Assembly: GCA_963920665.1 (NCBI GenBank)
Contig: OY987267.1
Coordinates: 16,430,001 to 16,494,000, forward strand
Source of the DNA: Straminergon stramineum
Lineage: Eukaryota > Streptophyta > Bryopsida > Hypnales > Calliergonaceae
Direction of reading: 5' to 3'
DNA: 64,000 nt
Shown piece by piece: positions 11,530-23,900 of this stretch. The notes beneath the pieces are model-generated. The model did not search any database and had not been told where the DNA came from. It worked only from the letters and a program-made list of their open reading frames with translations. A program made the position numbers and the translations under genes. Every line of letters starts with the position of its first letter. Position 1 is the stretch's first letter.

Positions 11530-14500
11530 TTACTTATGTTTAGCTGCAGCGTGCTGACTCAAAGCCGACTCGGTAGTGAACGTCCTGCACAGGTTTTATT
11601 ACAAGCACTATTTTCAATATCCAACGCAAACGATATCTGTTCTCAAGTGATCAACTGAGAGACGTTCCCGGCAACGAATAGAATTCGATGCAAGGACATG
11701 ACAGTGAATGCTCAGTAAAATTGAATGATTAAATCTCTTCAGGCCTAGAAGGCTCAGATTAACGAGATGAAGTGTTCCTCATTGCATCCTTCCCAAGATC
11801 TATTCACACGGTCAAGAAGACAAAAAGGGCTACAGATCTCTAATTCTGAACGGGTGCTCAGAAACGTAGAATGGATAGATTTTCCTCAGGCCTTCATGGC
11901 TCAGTTTAACGAGATATCGAGTTCATCACTGCACCCATGCCTACTACAGGAAGTAGGACAAACTCTACAATTCACAGAATAATATGAGATATTGTCGATA
12001 CTATAGTCCATCCTGAAACCTTGAACTTTGTGAACTTTAACAAGAACCAACATAGTATTATACCAGAAAACTGAGATTTACTCACCTATCACAGCCACTG
12101 CACTTGTGTTGTCCAATCTTCTTCTCAGAAACAGGCGTCGTGGGTGGGGCGGTAGGTGTACCCTTTGGAGCCTGTCAATAAAGCACCGATTTATCACGTG
12201 GAAGATCATACAGCGAACCCAACCACACTCCACCAAAAATAGTGAATGCTCAGAAATGATGAATGTTTGAAATCTCTTCAGGCCATAACGGCTCAGATTA
12301 ACGAGATGTATTGCTCGTCATCGCATTCTTGCAGCTACTCGACAGCAGGCCGGAAGGAATCGTTAACTAACGATAACAGGAAAAGCGATCTCCAAGATCG
12401 AGACTGAATACTCAAAACGTCAAAACGTCAGAACCCATCATACGGGTCGCATGAGTGCTAACTAAACGAAGTTTCTCACCTTCGCAGGCTTGGATCCCTT
12501 CTCTGCGGGTGTCTTCACCTCAGCCGGGGCAGCAGCCTTGCCAACGGGTGTAACAGGTCCAGCCTTTCCTTTCTTTCCAGACCCAGGTGATTGTCCTGTA
12601 AAACACAATAATTAAATTGTCAAGACTCACAGAAGCGTATATGATCAGCAGCATGAACATAGGGGTTTGAGGTAATGTAACGTGCTCTCCAGTAGAGTGA
12701 ACAACTGTATCGGCTCCGGCGTCGGTGAGGGATACTCTCACAGCCGGGTTTAATATGATCGCAGCACTTATGAAATGAGAAATAACGTGAAAGGACCCAT
12801 TTGAGCTTTGAACTCTTAATCCTGCGTCTGATACCTTCACTACTTGCAGCGATCAGGCTTTGCCAGTATTCTGCAGCAGCTTCTTTTCCTGCTACAACTC
12901 TCATTTCAGAAAATATCAAACACTAACTGCTGCTTCAAGAAATTCTAGACATCAGTAGGTCGCATCATTAGCTATTCGAAGAAGTTGATCCAAAAAAATA
13001 CTTGCCTAGTTTTGAGGAAGCATCCGTCTTGCTCTTTTTCTCTGCAGACTTGGTCAGCTCTGCAGCCGCTCTTTTCTTCCCAGACTGCGGTGACATCATA
13101 GAAGAGGTGTCAGAGACAGTGATGTCTGTTCATTGGAATGCTGAAATACAAAAAGAAGGCATGACCTAGTACAAGTAACCCATAATCACGCAGATGGAAA
13201 ACACATTTAACCAGTGCCAGCTTCACCTTGGGGGCTTCAATCTTTAATTCTTCTTCAGATTCATCTTCATCATCCTCGTCATCTTCATCATCCTCATCTT
13301 CGTCCATATCCTGTAAAACCCTATACATTGTTAAGCCTCGTCTAAATGATAACGAGATCAGAGACACCAAAAATTACAATGCAAAACACATCTTAAGACA
13401 GATAAAAGCTCCACATTGAGTAGAAAGTACTGTCTAAAAAGACATTGAATGAACCAGGATAAACAAAATCACACAAATAGATACCTCATCAGAATCACCC
13501 GCATCAAACTCGTCATCAGATTCAGACGCAAAGTCGCTCACAAAAGGGTGTCCCATACCCTCGTCCTGCACAAGTAAGATGATAAGCATATTTTCGTACC
13601 CAACCGAAAGAAAATAAACGTAATCCTAACGGAAAATATTATCCTCAGGCTTTGATTGCTCGGGCGGCCACATTGGTCTCACTCTGAGACCTTCCTCCTG
13701 TAATTAGGCAAAATAAGTAGTTCACTGAAACCGACAGCGAATAACCATGTCAAAACGATATCATCAACTGACAATCATACAAAAAAGCAACTAAACCAAA
13801 AAGACAAAACCAACCTCCTCGTCTGATTCGTCTTCCTCATCAGAAGAAGACTCCACTACTTGCTTCTTCACTGATTTCTTCTCAGCTTTTACCACGGCAT
13901 TCGAAATGGGTTGTGCTTTGTCAGCCTTCTTCGCCGGGCTCTTCGTCACAACTTCGACCTTCTCAGTCTTCCCTGCTTTAGTTTGCTTTCCTGTGAAAAA
14001 CAAAGATAAATGAGATGTCCGAATGTCATAAGGAACACCCACACCTCCACTCTTATCCCACGGAGAAGCCTTGAAGCTAGATGCAATACAACCAATTAGG
14101 CCCTGAATGGTACCTCCTGCAGCCCCATTAGACAAAACGGGAACTGCTACTGGCACAGGTACTTCTTCCTCCTCCTCCTCATCGAGCTCCTCATCTGGCC
14201 AACAAAAAGAAGTCAAATTCCAGCCGGCATAGCAGAAATAAATTCACAATAATGAACATTTCCAGGAGTCATTCTGTGTAGTCAACATTGAGGAAATAGA
14301 ACTCGTACCTTCTGAGTCCTCTTCATCTGGACCCTCTGTGCGATATCCGCAAAGGTACACACTGGCGGACGTACCGTTATGAGAAACGGTGAACTCCCTG
14401 TCAAACACCAAGTCAAGGGGCATCTGATCGCACTTGCCCTCTGACAAAGTTCCCAGCAAGACTTCACTGTCGTTAACTTGCACCTTCAATACAACTCTTG

Positions 14501-15555
14501 CATTTCCCTTGCCACTTTTATCCTTGCTCTCGCCCAGAGCAGCCTGCCACAGGCATGTGCTTAGTGAAGAACCAATGAAGTGATAGTCGATTCATAAGAT
14601 GAAGTCAGGAGTTTGAAACCCTATTCATTTTGAAACAAAGACATACATCGAACTTCCGTCAGCTGAAGAGACATCCCAAAATTACTTTGAACAATGAAAC
14701 TCATCTATAAAATTATGCATACCTGGGACACATGTAGATACATCCCATATCCGGGAGAACAGACAGTTGGTTTCCCAGCCGGCACCTCCACACCTGGACG
14801 TACACAAATCCAAAAAACAATATTACAATCTCTGGCTAAAACAGTTACTACCAGAACCTCGCCAGAAATCATAAACCCATACATAAAGAACAAGCTTCAA
14901 GCATAATCTTCGAACATCCCAAAGAAAATTCGCTTGGAACATGCCAACTGAGTACGTAAAATGCAAACACAAATCACTGAAACGAAAGTAGACGCAAACG
15001 ACACAAGCCATTCAAGTACGGGTGCACAACCAAGGTTTTTACCCAAACACGCGACAAATATATTCATTATTTCAAATCAGACTACTACCGAGAAACAACA
15101 GCTGTAAGCAGCTAGACATCAATCTCAGGATTCAAACTGCACAACTATTTCTACTCAGTCTATGAGTATTACTGTCAAAGCGGAAGCAGGTTTACAAGAA
15201 AGGCAGAGGAAGTATACTAGTAAAACTACATTTAAACTAAATCGCTAAATTCAATATCAAGTGCGCTGATAGAATCTTCCTAAAACTCGGTGAACTTCTT
15301 AAATGACAACTGAGTGACTTCCACACCTCAGACACCTCATTGCAGACATACAAATTCGTGTCCGAGCTTAAACCCTAAGAATAAACAAAAGAATTGCATG
15401 AAGTGCAGAGGCGTCCCTCTACAAGCTTCGAGAAGGAGCTTCTCTAGACCACAGAAGGCTCCCAAAAGCCACGAAACTGAACCAAAACGAAAACTGCAAA
15501 ACTTGCATTTTTGCAGGGGCGAGGGTTTAACGAAACACGTACCCCAAAACTCCAT
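11530..15555 (-). CDS. HDT: HD2-type histone deacetylase (nucleoplasmin-like, C2H2 finger)
   Basis: HD2 proteins are plant chromatin regulators, usually nucleolar, with a nucleoplasmin-like N-terminus and reported histone deacetylase activity. Minus-strand exons: 15555-15543, 14793-14723, 14543-14309, 14194-14114, 13990-13815, 13565-13485, 13310-13227, 13084-13006, 12595-12480, 12171-12086 and 11584-11530. All phases agree, giving 358 residues. The start MEFWGVEV and the motifs LHVSQAALGE and PLDLVFDREF are the HD2 signature. H25 matches the conserved histidine, and D72 or nearby the conserved aspartate. Acidic runs (about 107-120, 180-247) alternate with lysine-rich stretches. The C-terminal finger is C336-X2-C339-X12-H352-X4-H357, split between the last two exons. 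The intron after exon 13084-13006 starts with GC. Three snoRNAs lie in the last two introns. Confidence 0.93.
11706..11789 (-). ncRNA. Box C/D snoRNA, copy 1 in the last HD2 intron
   Basis: On the minus strand the order is terminal stem GGATGC, C-like box TGAGGA, D' box CTGA, C' box TGAAGA, D box CTGA and closing stem GCATTC. The stems pair over six positions with one G-U. The guide before D' is ATCTCGTTAAT, complementary to a motif, ATTAACGAGAT, that I recall as conserved in 25S/28S rRNA. By the D+5 rule it would methylate the last A of ATTAA. It is 84 nt, sense to the host gene and in the same intron as copy 2. The C box departs from consensus by one or two bases. Confidence 0.75.
11862..11936 (-). 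ncRNA. Box C/D snoRNA, copy 2 in the last HD2 intron
   Basis: This is the best-formed of the three. It has stem GGGTGC, a perfect C box GTGATGA (11923-11929), D' CTGA (11901-11904), C'-like TGAGGA, D CTGA (11868-11871) and closing stem GCACCC, fully complementary to the first stem. The D' guide ATCTCGTTAAA differs from copies 1 and 3 only in the base next to the box. It is 75 nt long and lies 72 bases from copy 1. Confidence 0.82.
12244..12328 (-). ncRNA. Box C/D snoRNA, copy 3 in the penultimate HD2 intron
   Basis: Stem GAATGC pairs perfectly with GCATTC. The C-like box is GCGATGA, the D' box CTGA (12293-12296) follows guide ATCTCGTTAAT, C' is TGAAGA and the D box is CTGA (12250-12253). It is 85 nt, on the host strand, in the 308-bp intron between exons 12595-12480 and 12171-12086. 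Its shared guide with copies 1 and 2 indicates local duplication of one ancestral snoRNA. Confidence 0.78.
13626..13697 (-). other. Possible cassette or poison exon in HD2 intron 5
   Basis: After an acceptor-like ATTACAG, 22 codons open in phase 0 (13697-13632), containing RVRPMWPPEQSKPED, and then meet TAG at 13628-13626. The only nearby GT donor (13630) leaves phase 1, which does not fit the next exon. Exon 13990-13815 joins 13565-13485 in frame without it. It may be an alternative exon that truncates the protein before the finger, or a chance open stretch. Confidence 0.35.
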
Positions 15556-17090
15556 TGCGGGTAGCAGCGAGGTCTGTTACGCGCAGAGGAAACGTGGGCG
15601 GAAGAAGAGCTCCGGGGAAATGCAAAAAAAACCTCGACAGCGGCAGAAACAATTGGTCTAACGGCACTCCGTGAGGTTGAGCTGAGAGTCTTCTATAGGG
15701 GCTGCCGCCATCGCCCAACCGGTTGTCGTTAGGGTTTGACCGGTGGTATCCGGTATCCGGTATCGGTTCTGTTCACACTGCGGAGTTGGCTGTGTTTACA
15801 CTTTCAGCACTCACTGCGACTCTGACCACGAATTTAGGTTTGAGTGATTAAGGTAGAAAGCACCAGAACCCAAACTTTGGCTAAGTGTGTCGTCTACATG
15901 ATGATTTGGGGGTAAGAATGATAGATTCCTTGATTGAAAACCAACCTAAGTTGTTTCGTAGTTTTTTGATACTCAAAACACATCCTATAATTTTTTAAGT
16001 TGAAATCATGGAGGACCTATTGTTGTCTCCTAGCCTTCACTTCATCCTAAATGCCCAAGGCATCATATATTGGTGTTTGGAAAACATGGAGACAATACTA
16101 GAGAATCGAAAGGTTGTTTTTTATTTTTTTGTAGAACCAAGATTAGAAATTCTAGTTTTAAGGTGAACTTGAAATTTTTGCAAATCAATTTTCATTTTTT
16201 TATGAAAAGAGCCTAGTGGCAAATATACCTATAGTACATCAAAAAATAACTTCCAGCCTCTTGTCAATTGTTGCCACCCAAGTTGAAATTTTGTATTTTA
16301 GGTAGCATAATGGGTTAAAGTCACCAACTTTCAACTTAAACTTCCCCATGTATGCAATTGAAAATTTGGGTAGGTCCAAAAATATATAAAATTCCATACC
16401 TCTACCCACCTCCAAAATCAATAAGGAATATCTCAACATTTGTGCATCTAATTGTTCTTGTCTTCTCTTACAACTCCATCTTGGAGCCTTCTAGTCAAAG
16501 ATCTTATAGTTACAATATTAGCTTAGATCTTTAAATCAATCTCAAACCTTGTCAAAAAGAATTTCAAGGGTACTCTCCAAGAAGCTCAAAAAAGGCCTTG
16601 AGAATTTAGAGGTTAAATGGACACCCTTGAATCACGAAATGCTCAACTACCATTGGCTTCCTCAAAGAATTCTTCAACTACCATCGGTTGCTCTTGAAAC
16701 CTTGTGACAGTTTTGGGTGAAGATAGGTGGCTATTCAAAGTCAAAATATAGATGACAGAATTAGAAAAAGGTTTGGTTTGGGAATCTCCTACCTTAAGCA
16801 TGTCAACTTCATATGTGGTCAAGTCTATGATACAACTAAATTAGGTGGAAAGCACTCAAGTCCCTCTATATTTTCTCCTTGTACTCCATCCTAATGTATC
16901 AAAGATTGACATTCCAAATCTAAGTTTAGTAGACTTCTTTTTTCTCACTATTTGTGATTGGTCAATTTGCTTATGAAACACATTGGGTGCAAAGGGATTG
17001 AAGATAAGATATTGAAAGCCTTGTTAAATACAAATCTTAAATGATGATGAGTTGATTTGATCATAATAGGGTTGTAATGCCCTAAGCTTA
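15556..17090. other. HD2 upstream region and intergenic DNA
   Basis: The first 250-350 bases after the HD2 start codon are relatively GC-rich and presumably hold its 5' leader and promoter. A short CGGTATCCGGTATCCGGTATCGG repeat lies at about 15745-15765. From about 15.9 kb the DNA is AT-rich with no recognised gene or transposon end. Confidence 0.4.
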
Positions 17091-17888
17091 GGGCCACTTC
17101 ACACTATGGCCGTCCAAGTCAAGAGGTTGTGGGATTGCATGGCCAAACTTTGTTGAGAGTCCAAAGAAATGTGCAATACTTAGGCAATAAAGTATAGGAA
17201 TGGGAGCCTTTGGCCGTCCATAGTGTGAAGCCTCCAAAGGCCAAAGCCAAGCCCAAAATCCAAATGTATAAAATTTGTTCAACTTCTATCCTTCTCTCTC
17301 TACATTATTAACCCATCCAATTTCTGAATTTTTCCATGAAACCTCACCCCAAATCTCAATTTTTTCGAGCAAAAGATAAAAAAAAACATGAGAAAGGAGT
17401 CAAAAATGGGTTTGAAAAAATAATCACAGCACATGCCTCTCATCATCAAACAAGGAATAAGAAGGGTTTAAATGGAATAAGACCCCCCATTGAAATGTTG
17501 GAAACTAGGTTACAAACCCCTATAGCAACAAATAACAAATAAAGTCTTTGAGAGAAGAATTCTACCAAGGAGCAATCTACCTATCACTTCAAAACAATCC
17601 TTCTAATCCAATCAACCAGCTAAGATCTTGTCAGTTTTGGATTTTTCCTAAAAAAATTTGATGGACTCTCAACCAAAGTTTGGGCTTCTATTTCAATCCA
17701 CTCAAACTTTGATTGAGAGTTTATCGCTATTTTTGTATTTGGTTGCCATGTAGGCTTCCATGAGGGTGACAAACTTTGGTCTATGCCTCCTTGTGTGAAG
17801 GGCTAAGAGGCCAAAGTCTAGGTTTTTTGAAACATGATTGGCTAAAACCGACGGACTCTCAACTTTGTGTTGCAATTTGAAGTAGCCC
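17091..17888 (+). mobile_element. PIF/Harbinger-like (Tourist-type) MITE with TTA target duplication
   Basis: The left end reads GGGCCACTTCA and the right end, reverse-complemented, GGGCTACTTCA. Both sides are flanked by TTA (17088-17090 and 17889-17891), the usual Harbinger target. Inside the left end, TTCACACTATGG.C (17098-17110) recurs inverted near 17215-17232. Versions of TTGAGAGTCC occur at both ends. The 798-bp element encodes no transposase. Confidence 0.7.
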
Positions 17889-19983
17889 TTAGTATTATAC
17901 TTCTCTAATCAAAAACTTCTCCCCTATTAAGTAGGTGGTTAATTTTATTCTTCATAACTTCTCCTAGCTAATTGCATGTCTTTAATTCTAAACATGAACT
18001 CAAAATCTTTACTCTATATAAAAAACAAATTTCTTTCAATTTTTACCAAGTGCCAAGTACCTCATAGGTTGGTTATTCCTATACATAAATTTAGAACCAA
18101 TTATATCAGTTGTAACTAAACCAAGAAAGAAAATAATATTATACACATGGCCAAAACAAGTTTGTCCTTTTAGTGCACGTGACATTAATTTACCAAAATT
18201 AAACTATTTTTAAGTGAATACGGGCTAAAATATTATGTTATACTAATTTTTACAAAAAAATATTTATATATAATAACATTAATTTTATAAGTGACACTAA
18301 TTTTTTCCCCTCACTAATAATACAAATCAATGTTATTAAAAGTGCTATTGTGCATAGAACATATGAAAGGCAACATAATTTATTATTTAAGTAAAGAAAG
18401 TAAAGAATGTAAAAATGAAGAGGTTAAAAAAAGTTAATCTTAAATTAACAAAAGGCAATTCTAAAATGTAAATGTCATTATATGCAAACATTCAAGGTGT
18501 CATGACCTTCACTACAAGGAGTATCCATGACACTTTGGTAAGCAAGGAAGACCTTGAAGGTAACTTTCCAAGCCTTACAAAAGATTAGATAAATAGAAAT
18601 GAAGAGTCTTAGGCAGATATAATGTTCCAACCCTTTGATTAGGGCAAAGCAAGTAGAAGGCCATACATACTTAGAAAGTTGGTGAAAGCACACATTTGTG
18701 GGGTTAATGAATGTGAAGATCCAAGCAATGAGTAAAAAATATGGCTCCTCAAAGTTGGAAGTGTCTTGATTGCAAACTCAAGGTATGGAACATGGAAATG
18801 GGGTTTGGGGAAGGAATTCCTAATCAAAATAGGGCATGTTGCATATTTTTAGAAAGCTAAGATGACGAACATTGCATAATGCTAAGGTTTACAAAGAAAT
18901 TAGCTATGAATCAGAATTTATAGGCAAGTAAAGGGGATAAAGCCTTAGAAAACTACACCTTCAAAAGGCATTTGAGGATTTTTAGGGCCTTCGGAAAACC
19001 GCCAGTTTCCAGACTATGGGAATTCTACTACGCAAAAAGTCTGCCATGGTTGAGACATTGCCACATCAAATAATAATTTCTAATTACTTTTTTACTTTTT
19101 TAAACATTTTTTATTTTGGCCAATAATTGTTGGTTTTCAGCATAGGAAATGAGCCTAAAATAGTCTCTTAATGTCCACAAATTTCCCCTAATGATTCATA
19201 CCTTTGGAGGGATATAGCCCACTCAAAACATGTTGCATTTGACAAAGTGAATAGCATACAGTAATCTACTCAAAGTGTAAATCACAAAATGGGCTCACAT
19301 TCTAGATTTGAAGTCCATAGCTAAAAGTTAGTCCAACCAATAGGAAGATTGAGGGTCCTTTAGAGTTTCGTTTTAAGGCTAAGGCATAGGATTGGGAACC
19401 TTCTCAAGGGAAAAGTGTGTCAAATGTCCTAGTGACCTATAGAACCAAAAGGTCTATAGAATATTGCAGAGAGTACTACAAGGAGGGGTGGTCTCCTTTC
19501 TTTACTCCCAAATGGTGCTTTGGTAAGGAAAAGTAGCTACAAATGGTGAGGTCGGGGATGGAATCTCATTACCACCTTTATAACATTGTGGAATGCCATT
19601 CGACACCTCTTGACTCTGATTAGATGGTGTTCCACTCCACACTAAGCCATGACATTGAATCTTGAGGTTAGCCCAAAATGAGGTTGCTTGGGCCTAGTGG
19701 GAAGTTGATATTGTACAAAGGTAGTTAATACCGACAGAGAGTAGTACTACCAACAAGTACCTGGATACCAATCAAGAAGTTTAGCCCCATATCATCAAAT
19801 GACATGATCAATGTCTTGAAAGAATTAGGTGATGGGAATCATGAGAAACTCATGACTAGTGTTGGAACCAAATGTTGCTAGTGCATAGCATAATTATGCA
19901 ATGTTAGGAAATTGTGACCTTTGATGTTACTAGAAGTGAAGTGTCTGATAGGCACATTGGAGAGCTTGAAAAAGTAAGTGTCA
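17889..19983. other. AT-rich intergenic DNA, nothing recognised
   Basis: No gene, RNA or transposon ends were identified. CACTACAAGG near 18510 resembles a CACTA end but has no partner. Confidence 0.35.
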
Positions 19984-19987
19984 TTAA

Positions 19988-20901
19988 CCCCTAAAGGACC
20001 AACATGCATTTTTTGGCTACATAGCAATTTGGGGCAGGTATGGGTGACTAGAGATTTCCATATTTTTGGCCAAAATTTTACCAAAAGGTGGGGACAAAGG
20101 ATATCTTTCATATGCACTAAATTTCATAACACTAAGCCATGGCCTAATATGTTACCTTTTTTTGTAAATGGGCAGTTTGGGTAGATTAGAAAAAATCACT
20201 TTTTTCATAAACAAAAATTTTATATTGGTTTTTTAGAGTTATATATTGGTGGAAAGTTTTGAATCATTCCATATTGATCAATGGATCAAAAGTTATGAGG
20301 ATTTTTTGTTTATAGGTAGTTATGGATTCTCTACTCTAGAATAAACTTAGAAATATTTTAAATATTTTACTCAATTTTCAATATTTCTGGAAAAAAATAA
20401 AATCATAGTATGTAGATTATTTATTAAATTATTGTAACCATTGGGATTGGCATTTTTTAATTCCATAGTTAAATTCTTAACAATTTAGTATTTAGAATCA
20501 TTCTCTACCACTGTCTACTTACTATTCTTTTCTTATATGTTGTACAATTCCAAATGATTCAAAAAAATTCAAGCATGGAGACAACTTGTCAAGGAAAAAG
20601 AATCCAAAAAAGAAACACCATTTTGGACATTTTTTCATATACAAGTGAGCTTGTGAAGTGCAACTGCCCTATTTTTTTATAGGGCCAAAAAAATGATTTT
20701 AGAGAATTTGAATGCTTATATCTTGCAATCCATGTGATCGAAATTTCTGAAATTTTACCACACGTTCTCAAGGCAGCGTTGTACAAGATCTTCTAGTTAC
20801 ATTGGTTAAAAAAAGTGTTTTTTTCAAAAATTTGGTACTTCTACTAAAAATGACAATTTTGGAGCATTTTCAGTGAAAACATAGTCATGGATCTTTAGGG
20901 A
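19988..20901 (+). mobile_element. TTAA-flanked element, family A copy 2
   Basis: The left end CCCCTAAAGGACCAA follows TTAA at 19984-19987. The right end has decayed to ..CTTTAGGGA before TTAA at 20902-20905. It aligns by eye with copy 1 (3029-3968) through most of its 914 bp. No coding frame. Confidence 0.8.
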
Positions 20902-20905
20902 TTAA

Positions 20906-23900
20906 AGGATGTGACACTTAGTCTCCTAATTATGTACAAATATTTTTTACCTTTCTAAATGGCATGTCATATTAACATATATTAATTTTTCACTTCGTCC
21001 CTTTTAATCTTAAAACTGAATTTTGTCATTCAAATAAATGTTTTCTGGCTTTGAGGCTACATGACAAAAATGATGATTCATAAGTCTAGTTTCTACCCCA
21101 CTTAAAAACATGCCAAAATAATCTTAAATACAAGTTTTTAAAATTGAAGTATGATGTTAATGGTCTATGATCAAGTTTTTAAATAAAATTGCAACTATTT
21201 AACTACCAATCTTAATACAAAATAGAGGCCTAAGACAAATTTTTCAAATTAAGTATAATTTCAATGAAGTATTTTGTCAAAAGTCAAGTTTTATGAATAA
21301 AAGCCAAAATAATTTGAAATTTTAAAATAAAAAAAATTAGCTCATGCACACTATAGTTGTAGGTCAACAAAAAACAATTTTTAAAAACCATGCCAAAAAT
21401 ATTCAATAAAAGAGGTATTGACCATGTTCTACACTTATATTAGAGTCAAAGTAGAGCCTATAGAATAAAGAATTGTGAAGTTTGAATATGTGATCATAGG
21501 CTCATCTCTCTAAGTGTCAATGATGATGAATGAAAATTTTAGAATTAATAAATTGTCCCTAACATTGAAAACATTGAACATTTGAACTAATATTTGACAT
21601 TGTAAACATATTAGAACAAATTTCTTTAGTCTTAATTTAACCATAAATTTTTAGGGATGCAAACAAAAAGCAAATATTGACCTTGCCATTTTGTTTCCTC
21701 AATAAAGTAAACCACCTTATATTTGTCAAAAAGGAATAAAAATATTGAAAAGTCATACTATCATTCATATGGGGCAAGTCATCTCTTGTAGAAAGTAATT
21801 GTAAATAGAGATTCCAAACTTTTTGGAAAAATATTTTTCTAGAAAGAATATTTTGTAGCATTATTCTATAGCTAGAATTTATGCAACCTTATTTTTTGGC
21901 AAAACTTAAATATGCAACAAAGAAGTGCCAATTCCACCCTCTTCTTACAATAGTTTCAAATTTCCTTTGCACTTTGGTAGTTGGCAAAGATTTTGGGTAC
22001 AAAAAAATTCTCTATCCATACACCTACAAACTTCAATACTTAGAAAATTTTGAATACTCTCAATGCCTAGCAAAATAGTTCAACCAATGAAAGTGTTGAG
22101 AATATATAAAACTAATACTTGTACTAGTCTAGATTGTCAAGTTTCTTTGAGCACCCCACCACAAAGTTGTTTTGTAACTTAACATTTCAAAATTTTCAAA
22201 AAAAATTTATTTTTATTTTCAATATATTTACTTAGGTCAAAATCCATTCATATATTGATCGATGCACATTTTTACTACACGTATCTTGCATATAGTGACA
22301 ACATTGGGATGTCTTTTTTATAAATTATTTAGTGATGTGGTCTCAAAAAAATATATTTTTGTGATTATTGGAATACTAGTGTATAAGTGTCTTCTAGTAA
22401 TTTCTTTGCAACTTTAGGCTAGGTCACTTTATTAGAGTTTAGTTGCCACTTGAGGTCCATAACATAAATTTTATGCTCTAGAGAAGAGAGAATTATGGGT
22501 AAATTTATTTTAATAGTTGCAAATTTGTCCAAAGTCCATCATAAATAAATAAAACAATTTGTGAGTAGTTTGGCTTATTACTCCTCATGGATATGGATGG
22601 CTATCTTCTTGCCTCTGTTGATGTTGTATCTTAATATTTGGTCAATTAGAAGTCAATTGTAAAGTCATCATAATTTTATTATTCATCATTCAAGTATCAT
22701 TATATGCTCCCTCCATCCTATAATGATCTTCCTATTAACGATAATTTTTTGTCCTAAAATAATCTTCCTGTTGCATTTTGTGAGTTGTAACGGTGGAATA
22801 AGTCAAATTTGGCTTTCAATTGCTTTTAGGGACTAGAAAAGCAACTCTAAGTAGAAGTTACCCCTCCATCCATACTATCATTAATCAAAAGACAAATGAA
22901 ATGATTGGAGGAATCAATCAACATTGTTAGTTCTTATTTTTTGCATCTCTTTGAGTATTTCCCAATTGAAAAAGATGAAACTTTGGAAGGTGAAATAGAG
23001 GTCCAAACAAAGTCTTAGGCACGTACAAAATGCTTATAAAATGAAAACCTCACACTCAACAATTAAATGTCTATTGGTGCTCTTTGAAAATGCCTTCAAA
23101 ATTCCACTTTTCAATATTCCAAAACTACACTTTAAAAAGGGCTTTGAAGCTCAAAATTTCTTGCATGCTAAGAGTGCATTGAACTCTACTTACAATGCAA
23201 AATAAGTCTTTCAAATGTTATTTATAGCCTTAATTTGGAACATCTTGTCCAAGAGGAAGATCATTTGAGGATAGTGGTAGTAACATTTATAAATGTAAAC
23301 AATGGAAGATGAATGAACATATAAAGAACCACAAAAAAAATTGTATAGTGCATGAAAGGTCACACAAATTATTTGATCCCATCCCTTGACATTATCTTTT
23401 TTGGTCATGGCTTTCACCATGGATTCATTTGTGGCTTCACTATTTGAGCTCCATTTCATGATTTTGGTCATATTTGTTCATACTTATTGCATCCTACATT
23501 TGTCAATAGAAAAAATCAATTGATTTAGATATAGATATATAAGATTTGAAATATTGCATATTTAGACTCGTTCTGACCTATGGATTCAATAGAATTAGAC
23601 TAGTTTTAACCTTTATTGAGGTGAAATTTTATGAGATTTGGATTAAACAATCTTGAGGCAACCCAAAACTTTTAAATACAAAAATATTTGTTGTAAAGAG
23701 AAACTTAAAGGACTAATTTATCTTGACATTATAGAATAGTTTGAAAGTCATGGCTAAAAATCTAAATACAAGTATCATAAGAAAAATGGATAACAAAGAA
23801 AAGGCTTGTCTTAAATACACATTGGTATGTGAAAGGATGAGAAAAATATATAAAAATAGGCCGTTAGGTTGTGATCAAAGGTTGAATCTTATTTGCTCAA

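Noticed and set aside
13228..13419. Open frame with a long serine run on the plus strand
   Set aside because: It is the antisense of the acidic GAT/GAA-rich exon of the HD2 gene; composition explains it.
22704..22780. Stowaway MITE beginning CTCCCTCCATCC
   Set aside because: Only one end is visible; no matching inverted end or TA duplication was found nearby.
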